DNA of 64,000 nt, taken from positions 744,001 through 808,000 of the forward strand of contig NW_026515542.1 of the NCBI RefSeq assembly GCF_014898815.1. Direction: 5' to 3'. The notes beneath the pieces were generated by a model. That model saw nothing but the letters and a program-made list of their open reading frames with translations. It was not told where the DNA came from and did not search any database. The stretch comes from Panonychus citri. Its lineage: Eukaryota; Arthropoda; Arachnida; Trombidiformes; Tetranychidae. Each line of letters starts with the position of its first letter. The first letter of the stretch is position 1. The translations under genes and the position numbers were made by a program. Shown piece after piece: positions 49,850 through 59,850 of the stretch.

Positions 49850-50790
49850 ATGGATAATTATATTAATCTAATTATGGACAAATTGCCTCCAAGTATTCGA
49901 GATGATAAATCAACACTGGTCGCTCTCGGTGTTACATTACTTGTGCTATTCGTGACTTTAAGTGAGTAAATCTGGTTGATTATTTTTTTTTATATTTTTC
50001 TCTTTGATTTTTTGTTATTGGTTCTCTTTTACCGGGCTAATTTAATTTCTTAATGTTTTCTTTTTGATTCTATAGTTGTTTTAGGTTTTATTTCTAAATC
50101 TCGAAAAGGATCTCGTGTTCTTTTACTTGGTCTTTCAGATTCGGGTAAAACTGTTCTATTCTCACAATTGGTTGGTAGTAAATCGGTTTCTACATTTACT
50201 TCAATGAAGCAAAATGAGTGTCAACTTGTCCTTCCAAAAAGATCTGTTGCTCTTATTGATATTCCAGGTAAGATTTTCGTCAATTTCTTTGTCACTTGGA
50301 TTATATTTATTGATTGGCTTCTCTTTTTTTCTTTAATAAAGGGTTTGAAAGACTTCGTGATAAATATTGGAATGATTTAAAGAAGGGTGTTCGATCTATC
50401 GTTTTCGTTGTTGATTCTTATCAAATCACCTCGAATATCAAAGATGTTGCTGATTATTTTTATACAATATTAGCTGATAAATTGGTAATTTCACAAAAGA
50501 TTCCAATCTTGGTGGCATGTAACAAACAAGATAAGCCAAAATCTAAAGCAGCGAAAGTTATTCGTACTCTTCTTGAGAAAGAGATTAACTCTATTCGAGA
50601 GACTCGAGCTGCTGCTCTCGAATCTACTGATGGTGACAATGAAAGAAGTCGAGTGATTGGCTCATTGGATCGAGAATTTAGTTTCAATGATCTAAAGAAT
50701 ACAATTGATTTCGTTGATTGTATCGCAGAATCAAAAGAAGACTCATCCTGTCAGATTGAAGACATTACCTGTTGGCTAAATAAATTTTAA
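49850..50790 (+). CDS. SRPRB: Signal recognition particle receptor subunit beta, 3 exons
   Basis: Exons 49850-49961, 50076-50267 and 50342-50790, all GT-AG and phase 1, encode 250 residues. SRPRB is the membrane-anchored Arf/Sar-like GTPase that tethers the SRP receptor alpha subunit to the ER. An N-terminal transmembrane helix (about 22-43) is followed by the P-loop GLSDSGKT (56-63), the switch II DIPGFERLR (DxxG), SIVFVVDS, and the G4 motif NKQD after IPILVACNK. Length matches the family (about 245-270). Exon 3 begins after AATAAAG with a weak pyrimidine tract, but the phase and the DIPG|F junction are convincing. Confidence 0.93.
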
Positions 50791-51318
50791 TATCAATTGT
50801 TTTCTAACAAAAAGAGTCAATAACAATCAAAAATTAATTTCCACTTCTCAAAACAAACTTAAACCAACAATTTGATTGATTTGGTTTTCTTTAAAATCAA
50901 TCAAATTTTCATCGTTTGTATTTAATGTTTTCAGATGAAAACATTAAACATTATTAAGGTAAATACACAAGACCAACCAGTTGATAATCTCGATCAGTAA
51001 CCACTAAAGCAACAATTATCTATCGATTCGGATGATCATCAACTATTTACTATTTTTTTCGCATCTTAATTCATTGAGAAAAATAAATTAATAAAAAAAG
51101 TGAAAAAAAAGCTTTACATTAGTTGAGTTCTTTTCCCATAGATGTCGCTTGATTCAAATTCTCCATTGAGTTAATTTTTTTGTTTACTTTTCTCTTGTAA
51201 CTAAAATTCATCATCGGTCATTATTGATTCATCCATTTTCATGTAATTGTAAATCTTTTCCAGTGATTAATTAATTTCGTTGATTGATTTGTTTTTGCTA
51301 ATTAATTACTCTTTCAAT
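50791..51318. other. SRPRB-BCL7 gap
   Basis: AT-rich SRPRB 3' UTR and BCL7 promoter. A CATAGATGTCGCTT word at 51137-51150 resembles the AGATGGCG motif found upstream of other genes in the window. No coding sequence is seen. Confidence 0.5.
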
Positions 51319-52101
51319 ATGATGTCAAGATCGTTAAGAGCCGATACCAGAAGTCGTGCTAAAGATGACATGAAAAGAGCGATGCACGCAAAGGATAAGG
51401 TCAGAAAATGGTGAATATATTTTTTTCTTTTCGATTTTGCTTTTTTCTTTTTGTAGAATTTTGTTCAATTCTTTTTCAATATTTTTAGCTTGACTATTAT
51501 TCATTCTCTTTGTTTACAATGTTGTTCTATCCTTTTTTTCTTTGTTACGTAATCGAAAAACAGGGAAAAGAAATGGGTCACAATTGGAGATACTTCCATG
51601 AAAATCTTCAAATGGGTTCCTGTCACCAACTATGACTCTGTAAGTGAATTCAAAAATTGTCGCCATTTTTAATTAATGATTTTGATTTTTTTTCATCAAT
51701 TTATGGTTGATATTGTTTTTTTTTTGTTAACCCTTTTAATTTTATTGTAATATTTACAATATTGTTTTCTTTTTGCAAATTGAATTTTTTAGGTTCCACA
51801 AAACAAAAATCTAAAAGGAAAATCAATCGCTCATAACAAGGAGAATATTGAAGAGAAAGGAAAAAGTCACTCTCTAAGTCGTAACGATGCTACAACTAAC
51901 TCATCATTCTCATCAGTTTCAAATGTTCTTGTTAATAATGACCAATCTATAACTGGATTCTCTGAAACAAGTCAAGATGATTCAACCAATCATGAGGAAA
52001 AGACCCATGTAACTACATCAACATTACTCGGTGAAAACAGTAGTGATGCTCAATTTCCAGACAATGTCACATCAGACAGATCATCAGGGCATCTTAACTA
52101 A
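51319..52101 (+). CDS. BCL7: BCL7-family protein (SWI/SNF accessory subunit), 3 exons
   Basis: Exons 51319-51410, 51564-51639 and 51793-52101 (phases 2 and 0, all GT-AG) encode 158 residues. The first about 55 residues are the conserved BCL7 N-terminal domain: SRSLRADTRSRAKDDMKRAM, then DKVRKWEKKWVTIGDTSMKI and FKWVPVT. The rest is Ser/Thr/Asn-rich and presumably disordered, as in BCL7A/B/C. The vertebrate family are subunits of BAF chromatin-remodelling complexes; that role is inferred here from family. A second in-frame ATG three bases downstream could equally be the start. The product is somewhat shorter than human BCL7 proteins (about 200). Confidence 0.93.
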
Positions 52102-52700
52102 ATTATTTCATAACAATCATAATAATCACAATAATAATCATCATCATATTCAATCGGAAAAACAAAAGTTTAAAATTAAATCATTAACAATTAATTCCTA
52201 CATCTGAAAATTAAACTTTCCGTTTAAATTTCAACGAAACATATTACTGATGTTTCTCAATCATCTTAAACCGGGAATTAATTTAGTTTCAACACTCAAT
52301 TAATCACTAAACAAGAAACAAAAATCAATACAGAACTCAATCAGTTATATCCTCGACAGTTAACAAAAAGACAATTATAAAAGCATTTGTATTTGATGAT
52401 GAGATGAAAAAAATAATGTTCATTATTTAGGGAATTGTTACTTAAGTAAACAGTTGATTGTCGTAATTACTAAAGTATTGGTTGTTTTTTAGCCAATTGA
52501 GCAATGATTAAATCTACTATTTTTCAATTCCAATTCATTTAGGTCAGAAACAAAGTCTGATCCTAATGATGAATGATTTTTGTTAATTGTAGCAATTTGT
52601 TCATCTTTGTGGATTTAAATCCAGTTCAACAATGAAGTTGATCGGAAATTTGTTGAAACCTTGACAATCAATTGATGATATTTCTCATTGTTATCGGTTA
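52102..52700. other. BCL7 3' flank
   Basis: AT-rich 3' UTR and intergenic sequence with no recognisable feature. Confidence 0.5.
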
Positions 52701-53710
52701 ATGAGTGTTAATTGTAAATCAACTGATGAACAAGTTAAATTGATTAAGAGGAATGATCAATATTCATTGCGTTCAACTTTCATACGATGTTTACTTTTCA
52801 TTATTAGATTACCTGAACTCGAAAATCTGAAAACCAGCACCAAACAATCAATCGATAGATTTGAAAAGATCACTGGTCATTTTATGGCTGTTTTGTCGGG
52901 TACACAAGTTCGCGATCATTTGAGATTCGTCTTTTCATCGTTCGATTGTCAATCTTTCTCGTATTGCCTTTATGTTAACATTTAAGGACCAAAAGATTAA
53001 TCTAATTCTAGGGAAATTCATGTATCAGGCCAAATACGGTAAAGCGGTTTTCTTTATAAAGGTGATCACATTATCCATTCTTTTCGTTTTGGACGAAATT
53101 TTCTTGACCCAGGAAACATCGGGTTCATTCAAATTATTTCGATACATTGATAAGTTGCGACAAAACAATCTAAACCCCGCACCAATTGGACTTTCTGCAA
53201 ATAATAATTTAACTAATTTACGATCAACAACTCACATCATCACGACCCAAACAAGTCGAATCATGAAAATTTCCCATACCAACATATTGATCGCACCTTT
53301 ACTGACCATTCTGACCCAAACTCTAAGTCCAGTGCACTCCTTTTCTATCATCACCTGGTCACTTAATTTAGTTTACCCGTTCAACAATTAAGGCAAATAG
53401 TTTTTCCTCAATAATAGTCGTCGTTTTCATGTCGGATGTTCACATTTTTTTCGGCATCATAATCAGAATGGACCCTCAGGTCATATCTAATTTACTAGCA
53501 ATCAACGGTTGGGTTATATTGTTTTCCGCTTTAATTGCTATTCACACTTTTGAAATCCACTTGAATAAGGTAAAGTTAATTATAATTGTAGTTAACTCAC
53601 TAATCGGGATCGATTGTTTCAACAGCTACAATCAACTACTGTTTATTTTCATCAAGTTTGTTGCCAAAATCTCACTTGATACTAATATTAAGGTGAGTAA
53701 ATTCATTTGA
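52701..53710 (+). pseudogene. Disrupted multipass membrane protein frame, possibly chemoreceptor-like
   Basis: Three consecutive open stretches in three frames overlap end to end: 52701-52985, about 52924-53391 and about 53390-53710. Together they read like one hydrophobic protein of about 320 residues. Hydrophobic segments include AVFFIKVITLSILFVLDEIF, ILIAPLLTILTQTL, SSIIVVVFMSDVHIFFGIII and NGWVILFSALIAIHTF. The switch points are near 52924-52985 and 53380-53392. I could not find phase-compatible GT-AG introns that join the frames. The size and hydrophobic pattern recall arthropod gustatory receptors, but no signature motif is seen, so this is a guess. A good donor (AAG|GTGAGT) follows at 53695, so coding sequence could continue. 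Alternatives are undetected introns, assembly errors, or chance ORFs. Confidence 0.35.
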
Positions 53711-54200
53711 AATTTTGATCAGGTTAATTGTTATTTCATCTAATTATAATGAATTGCTGAAGTTATGGACTGAATGTCGAGTCCTTATAACGGGTTGAGG
53801 CTGAAGACTTTTTCACTCTAACAACAGAGCTTTTCGTCATCGTGGGTTTTAATTGCTGAATTTTTCTCTCAACAATTTAGTTTCTTGCTGAAAAGGTTTC
53901 AACAATGATGCTGTTCGATATTTGATTCAATGGAATTGATCAATTGTAAAACTGATTTGTATTAAAGGAAAGAAAAGGAATTGAATAAATTGTGTGTGAA
54001 TCTATTTTTTGTTTTTGTTATGATTCCAAAGTATTTATTGTGCTCAGACAATTTGTGATAATATTTGATAAATATACAAATTAGTTGCGATGATGATATA
54101 TGTTCATTGAAGATAAATTTGATAAATGGATTGTGAATAGTTATGTAAGTGTATATGTTATGAGGTAAATTGGATAGATTAAAAGAGTAAATTAAATTGA
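53711..54200. other. Gap between disrupted membrane frame and MOB4 fragment
   Basis: AT-rich; contains a pyrimidine tract ending CAACAATTTAG near 53870-53880. No gene is supported. Confidence 0.4.
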
Positions 54201-54443
54201 TTAAGCTTCACTTTCCTCCGTAGGTGAGTATTCATCTGATTCCTCAGGTGCCAAATATTGCTACAATTAGATGTTCCTTTGACATGAGATTATAGTTAAT
54301 TACAAAAATCGTGAATCGTTTACCAAAGGGCGACTTGTATTATTGAAAATTCACCAAAATACTTGGATGATAAAAAAAGTCTGACCAAATATTCGATATA
54401 ATCGTCGACACACTGAACCTAATTTACTATCAGATGAAACATG
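54201..54443 (-). pseudogene. MOB4: Degenerate MOB4 C-terminal fragment (third copy)
   Basis: Read on the minus strand, this stretch parallels the last third of the intact MOB4 gene. Matching landmarks are SKLGSVCRRxYRIFG, then decayed sequence with in-frame stops, then the nucleotide block AATCTCATGTCAAAGGAACAT (NLMSKEH) and an ending GAAAGTGAAGCTTAA (ESEA, stop). Substitutions, indels and stop codons show it is non-functional. It lies immediately beyond the distal end (about 54459) of the MOB4 inverted-repeat arm and in the same orientation as the intact gene. It is therefore an older tandem partial duplication. Confidence 0.85.
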
Positions 54444-54458
54444 TAAAGAGGTTTTAGT

Positions 54459-55895
54459 TTTGTTTTGTTTCTCATTTTTGATTTAAGTCAAAGGTTGAAG
54501 ATGTTGATTTGATAAAAGTTGATCGTGGAAAAATCAACATAATGTTTTGAACCGGAAGATTAATTATCTTGTAACTGGTTCCATGAGCTAATGGTGGAAA
54601 TAAGCATGCCAAAGAATAATAATAATAATAAGAAGAAGAATTGATAAAACATCTTAGAAAATGAATGAATGGATAACGAGTTAGAATTGAATTTCCGTAA
54701 GCTTGTTTTCACTAACCAGAATTTTTTGATAAAATCTTGTCAACTTATTAAGATATTGGTGTTTTTTCATATTGGAGTAAATTATCAGGTTAATTGTTGT
54801 AGATGTTGTTGTAGATGTTGTTGTTGAAAATGTTGTTATTGTGATGCTATTGTGGATGTTTTTGTAGAAATTGATGTTGATGTTGATTTTGTTGTTGTTT
54901 TTCCTTTAGACGATTGGATTGAAATTTTCGATTATCAAATGTTTCCCATGTTGGTGAAAAATTGAGTATCCTTTTTAAGCTTCACTTTCTTCAGCAGCTT
55001 CTGGGACTTCTGATACTTCCGGTGCCAATATTGGTACAATTAAATGTTCCTTTGACATGAGATTATATTTTGTTACAAATATTGTAAATCGTTTACAAAG
55101 GTGACTTGTATTCTCAAACTCATCGAAAACACTTCGATGGTGAAAATATGCATGACCAAATATCCGATATACTCGTCGACACACTGAACCTAATTTACTA
55201 ACAGATGATTCCTTCATGGTTACTCGAGAAGGAAAATATTTTGTATTATTTAAAAGACAAGAAGCTCCATCCAATGTATGACGGGTATAGTCTATGGCAG
55301 GACATTCTTTCGGTGTTTTATGGGCTGCACACAAGAAAATCCATTGCTCCGTTGCGGTCATTTGTATACACATCTCGGGAAGACATTCTTTCTGTAATTT
55401 AACAGCTAATTTATTTAATTCCATACAAAATTGACGAAGATGCTCATATTTCCAGGTTCCTTCATCTTGACCCTCCGGTGGTGATAATATTTCATCAATA
55501 TTTGAAGTATTACAGCGAATTGATTGTTGAATTAACTGTTGTACTGCCAAAGTTGAATCCATATCTTCAAACGATTCATCGGCCCAATCATTAAATTCAA
55601 TACTTTTTATTCCTTTGGAATTGCGTCGAAATATTCTACCAGCAACTGTCATCATAATTATTTTTACCTTTACCTTTACCTTTCTCTCTTTCTCTCTCTT
55701 TTTCTCTCTATCACTTTTTCACTCCTTCACTTTTCTCAATTTTCAATCTTTATCTCTCCAATTGTGTCTCCTTCTCCTCTCGTTTTGTCTCTAAATTCTT
55801 TTTCGTGATCTTTCAGGTTATTAACACCAAAAGAAATCACAGTTTATCACATTAACACCACCAATCACCAAGAAAAAAGAGAAGAAAATTTTTTT
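54459..55895 (-). repeat. Inverted-repeat arm 1 containing intact MOB4
   Basis: Nearly identical in reverse complement to about 58050-59472. Homology covers the MOB4 5' flank (including a triple GGTAAA/TTTACC run and GA tract), the whole coding region and about 0.5 kb of 3' flank with CAACAA repeats. It ends within the sequence GAGAAACAAAACAAA. The proximal end stops about 15 bases short of the DYRK stop codon. Differences seen are small indels and a few substitutions. Confidence 0.9.
54975..55655 (-). CDS. MOB4: MOB kinase activator-like 4 (phocein)
   Basis: A 226-residue single-exon gene for MOB4/phocein, a subunit of STRIPAK phosphatase complexes with striatins, involved in membrane trafficking and Hippo-pathway control. 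Highly conserved blocks are present: MDSTLAVQQLIQQSIR, PPEGQDEGTWKYEHLRQFCM, MTATEQWIFLCAAHKTPKEC and DYTRHTLDGASCLLN. They continue with SKLGSVCRRVYRIFGHAYFHH and a C-terminal NLMSKEHLIVPIL. The zinc ligands expected for MOB proteins are visible at C91, C96, H168 and H173. Length equals the family norm (about 225). This is the intact member of three copies in the window. A second ATG one codon downstream is an alternative start. Confidence 0.95.
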   Translation of the reverse strand: MMTVAGRIFRRNSKGIKSIEFNDWADESFEDMDSTLAVQQLIQQSIRCNTSNIDEILSPPEGQDEGTWKYEHLRQFCMELNKLAVKLQKECLPEMCIQMTATEQWIFLCAAHKTPKECPAIDYTRHTLDGASCLLNNTKYFPSRVTMKESSVSKLGSVCRRVYRIFGHAYFHHRSVFDEFENTSHLCKRFTIFVTKYNLMSKEHLIVPILAPEVSEVPEAAEESEA

Positions 55896-55909
55896 AAAAA
55901 GAACAAAAC

Positions 55910-57454
55910 TCAATGAGAAAATAATGATTGATCTGTTAGCGGACTTATACTGTGACTGGTATTGGTATTGGTGCTTCCATCATTGGTACGACGAAAAAAA
56001 CTGTGCTGAAGCGCAAGGTGAGGTGTTAGACGATTTTTCGGATTATAATCTAGCATCCTTAAAATGAGATCTTTAAATTTTAAATAATCGGACACTGAAT
56101 GACCAGGTTCACCTAAACGTCGTCCACCAGGACCACCGGTTTCTACTCCCAAAATGTCATGGAGTTTCCTTGAGCCAGGAGGCATATACTTTTTACCTTC
56201 CTGTGTTAGCTTGAGTGTATACTCTCCTCCATCAGAAGTTTTATCGAAAAATTTGGTTGATTTTGCTGTTTGGTCAAGAAGATATTTAGGTGGTAAACCA
56301 AGTACTTCGACAATTTTATTTATCTGGTCAAATTCATTTGCACCACTGAAAAGAGGTTCTCCTGTGTGCATCTCTATCAATATACAACCAAGCGACCACA
56401 TATCTATTGCCATGTCATAACCAATACCAAGTAAAACTTCAGGTGATCGGTAAAACCGGCTTTGAATATATTGATAAATCCTATTGCCCAGTTGACAGGA
56501 GCTTCCAAAATCAACTATTTTGATGGCACTACGCTTGGGGCTACAGAGAAGTATATTCTCTGGTTTTAGATCACAATGAATAACAGATACTTCAGGATGG
56601 GTGAGGAACATCAATGCTGTACAGATTTGCTGAGCAAATTTACGGGTTAGATTAAGAGAAACACCGCGAAAATTGGTATTCCTTAGAAGATCATATAAAT
56701 TGTAAGATAACAATTCAAAGACTAGGCAAAGATGATTACGCCACATAAAGTGTCCCTTTAATTGAACAATCTTCTCTTTACCGGCTGAATATATTGATCC
56801 ATTTGCATCAAAGTTATTCATCATATCCAACAGTTTTACCTCAATTTGTGCCTGATTGAGAAACGGTTTCTTATTCTTAATTATCTTAATGGCAACATGG
56901 CATTTTTCTTTGATATCATAGGCTTTGACTACTTGTCCAAATGATCCTTTGTTAATTAGAGAATCAATCTCATACCTATCGGAAAATCTTTCACCTGGTC
57001 TAACAATATAATCATGATTTTCATCATCATGTCCATCATTGTGTAGTTTTCTCTCCTTTTTATGGGTTGTATTATCATCTTCACCTTGATTTTGTTGAGC
57101 ACGTCGTTTCTTTTTAGCATAATACATCTCGTTTATCCTTTTATATGTTTTTATCAGGTCCACACTAAGCTTACGTAAAGGTGCTGATGCTGGATCACGG
57201 AGTTTTAAGTTTAACAATTTAGATGAGTGATTGGAAAGTGAGGAAACAATTACATCATTACAATTTACAACAGTTCCACTACCATTATTTATACCACCAA
57301 CTCCTACACCTCCTACACCACCACCACCGCCACCACCTCCACCAGTAACATTAACACCAACAACAACAGAACCAACAGATTGTCCAGAATTGGCTGTAGA
57401 TGAAGCAGCAGCAAGGGCAACTAATTGATCCTGAGTAACAAGTCTACCATACAT
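55910..57454 (-). CDS. mnb: Dual-specificity tyrosine-regulated kinase DYRK1A / minibrain
   Basis: A 514-residue, single-exon DYRK1-class kinase. A poly-Gly/Val low-complexity N-terminus precedes the DYRK homology box (APLRKLSVDLIKTYKRINEM then YYAKKKRR, a basic nuclear-localisation-like run at 114-118). The kinase domain follows from about 161 to 477: GKGSFGQVVKAYD, the lysine of VAIKIIKNKK (K190), HCDLKPEN (293-300), the DFG motif (315-317) and the autophosphorylated activation-loop YQY (327-329). The CMGC insert GVETGGPGGRRLGEPGHSV is present. Unlike vertebrate DYRK1A, little follows the kinase domain: no poly-His or PEST-rich tail. A TTAACAG acceptor 8 bases before the ATG suggests a 5' UTR intron. 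The gene lies exactly between the two MOB4 inverted-repeat arms. Confidence 0.96.
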   Translation of the reverse strand: MYGRLVTQDQLVALAAASSTANSGQSVGSVVVGVNVTGGGGGGGGGVGGVGVGGINNGSGTVVNCNDVIVSSLSNHSSKLLNLKLRDPASAPLRKLSVDLIKTYKRINEMYYAKKKRRAQQNQGEDDNTTHKKERKLHNDGHDDENHDYIVRPGERFSDRYEIDSLINKGSFGQVVKAYDIKEKCHVAIKIIKNKKPFLNQAQIEVKLLDMMNNFDANGSIYSAGKEKIVQLKGHFMWRNHLCLVFELLSYNLYDLLRNTNFRGVSLNLTRKFAQQICTALMFLTHPEVSVIHCDLKPENILLCSPKRSAIKIVDFGSSCQLGNRIYQYIQSRFYRSPEVLLGIGYDMAIDMWSLGCILIEMHTGEPLFSGANEFDQINKIVEVLGLPPKYLLDQTAKSTKFFDKTSDGGEYTLKLTQEGKKYMPPGSRKLHDILGVETGGPGGRRLGEPGHSVSDYLKFKDLILRMLDYNPKNRLTPHLALQHSFFRRTNDGSTNTNTSHSISPLTDQSLFSH

Positions 57455-58049
57455 GCCGGTGACTGTTAATAGTTGATTATGATTTACTGGTTAACTAATT
57501 AACTGAAAAATTGAAAACATTAAAAATATGGTAATAAAACACCAAAGAAAAAAATATATTAACTTAGATATTATTGAAGATGAAGAAAAAAAAATAAATA
57601 GAGATTTTTTCAGTTTTCAAAAGAAAGTAAAAAAAAAGTAAGACAAAAATGTAGACAGAGAAAAGAAAGAGGAAAAGTTAACGACATCTAGTGGAGAAAA
57701 AGAGATAACCACTTAATTCTAATTCTAAATCTCTTTGTGCTCAGCGCCATCTGGAGTTTCTTTTTCTAAACTCTGTTGATGTTGAATTTTTTTCTTTCTT
57801 TTCTATTGTTTGTTTTGATTTTTATTTCTTATCAAATTAAATTAATCAACATTTCTTTTTTGGTATGTTTGCAGTTTAGATTAGAATTTGGTTGAAATTG
57901 GTCAACTAATCTATTTAATGGAATTGGATTAACGTTCCTGTTTTCCTGTTTATCATTTAATTTTATAAAAATTCAATTTCCTTTGCTTATTAACTTGTCA
58001 AGTCTATTGAGTTTAATTTTTTTGTTTTCTCTCAATTGAGTTGTTTTTA
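57455..58049. other. DYRK upstream region with CTCF-like words
   Basis: About 600 bases between the DYRK start codon and inverted-repeat arm 2. It contains CGACATCTAGTGG at 57682-57694 (reverse complement CCACTAGATGTCG) and AGCGCCATCTGGAG at 57743-57756 (reverse complement CTCCAGATGGCGCT). Both resemble the CTCF/insulator core. This region should include the DYRK promoter. No ORF of interest is present. Confidence 0.45.
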
Positions 58050-59472
58050 AATTTTCTTCGCATCTTATTTTTTTGTGATTGGTGGTGCTAATGTGATTTC
58101 TTTTGGTGTTAATAACCTGAAAGATCACGAAAAAGAATTTAGAGACAAAACGAGAGGAGAAGGAGACACAATTGGAGAGATAAAGATTGAAAATTGAGAA
58201 AAGTGAAGGAGTGAGAAAGTGATAGAGAGAAAGAGAGAGAGAGAGAAAGGTAAAGGTAAAGGTAAAAATAATTATGATGACAGTTGCTGGTAGAATATTT
58301 CGACGCAATTCCAAAGGAATAAAAAGTATTGAATTTAATGATTGGGCCGATGAATCGTTTGAAGATATGGATTCAACTTTGGCAGTACAACAGTTAATTC
58401 AACAATCAATTCGCTGTAATACTTCAAATATTGATGAAATATTATCACCACCGGAGGGTCAAGATGAAGGAACCTGGAAATATGAGCATCTTCGTCAATT
58501 TTGTATGGAATTAAATAAATTAGCTGTTAAATTACAGAAAGAATGTCTTCCCGAGATGTGTATACAAATGACCGCAACGGAGCAATGGATTTTCTTGTGT
58601 GCAGCCCATAAAACACCGAAAGAATGTCCTGCCATAGACTATACCCGTCATACATTGGATGGAGCTTGTCTTTAAATAATACAAAATATTTTCCTTCTCG
58701 AGTAACCATGAAGGAATCATCTGTTAGTAAATTAGGTTCAGTGTGTCGACGAGTATATCGGATATTTGGTCATGCATATTTTCACCATCGAAGTGTTTTC
58801 GATGAGTTTGAGAATACAAGTCACCTTTGTAAACGATTTACAATATTTGTAACAAAATATAATCTCATGTCAAAGGAACATTTAATTGTACCAATATTGG
58901 CACCGGAAGTATCAGAAGTCCCAGAAGCTGCTGAAGAAAGTGAAGCTTAAAAAGGATACTCAATTTTTCACCAACATGGGAAACATTTGATAATCGAAAA
59001 TTTCAATCCAATCGTCTAAAGGAAAAACAACAACAACAACAACAACAAAATCAACATCAACATCAATTTCTACAAAAACATCCACAATAGCATCACAATA
59101 ACAACATTTTCAACAACAACATCTACAGCATCAACAACAATTAACCTGATAATTTACTCCAATATGAAAAAACACCAATATCTTAATAAGTTGACAAGAT
59201 TTTATCAAAAAATTCTGGTTAGTGAAAACAAGCTTACGGAAATTCAATTCTAACTCGTTATCCATTCATTCATTTTCTAAGATGTTTTATCAATTCTTCT
59301 TATTATTATTATTATTCTTTGGCATGCTTATTTCCACCATTAGCTCATGGAACCAGTTACAAGATAATTAATCTTCCGGTTCAAAACATTATGTTGATTT
59401 TTCCACGATCAACTTTTATCAAATCAACATCTTCAACCTTTGACTTAAATCAAAAATGAGAAACAAAACAAA
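58050..59472 (+). repeat. Inverted-repeat arm 2 containing frameshifted MOB4
   Basis: Reverse-complement partner of 54459-55895. CAACAA repeats at 59029-59050 are slightly expanded relative to arm 1. Distal homology ends at about 59472, where GAGAAACAAAACAAA passes into unrelated sequence. Confidence 0.9.
58274..58950 (+). pseudogene. MOB4: Inverted second copy of MOB4 with frameshift
   Basis: Encodes the same protein as the intact MOB4 copy up to HTLDG (residue 130). There the sequence GGAGCTTGTCTTTAAAT replaces GGAGCTTCTTGTCTTTTAAAT, a net loss of four bases (three plus one). The frame then terminates at TAA (58673-58675) after 133 residues. The remaining MOB4 sequence continues in another frame and is intact to the ESEA ending at 58950, with no other damage visible. 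The 5' flank is also duplicated, so it may still be transcribed. A truncated product would lack the zinc-binding histidines at the equivalents of 168 and 173. It is either a very young pseudogene or an assembly/sequencing artefact. Confidence 0.9.
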
Positions 59473-59850
59473 TTCAACCCTCTTCAAGTGTCCACACTGT
59501 AACATTCATAGAGAAATTTACTAATTGTCATCAAAAATCTAAAGCTTATTGATATTAAATTGTATCATTATGTTTACCCTGAAGTTGAATGATTAAAAGA
59601 ATACAAAATGACTAATTAAACACAAATATCATCTAAAAATTTAATTTTCAAAACTAAAATCTGAAATTCTATTAACAAACAAAACTTCCACTAGATGGCG
59701 ACACAAATCGTCTTTTCTGATTTGTTTACATTTTTTGACACAAATCATTTAGAAAATTTGTCTGTAATTATCTAATTGTCTTCGTTTAATTGCAAATTAA
59801 CTGATTGAATTTTCATTTAATAATTAATTTAAATTGTTTCATTAGGAATC
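59473..59850. other. Upstream region of C18orf32 homologue with CTCF-like site
   Basis: Contains CCACTAGATGGCGAC at 59688-59702, the best match in the window to the CTCF core consensus. A CATTAG acceptor at about 59845 suggests a 5' UTR intron for the following gene. No ORF is present. Confidence 0.45.
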
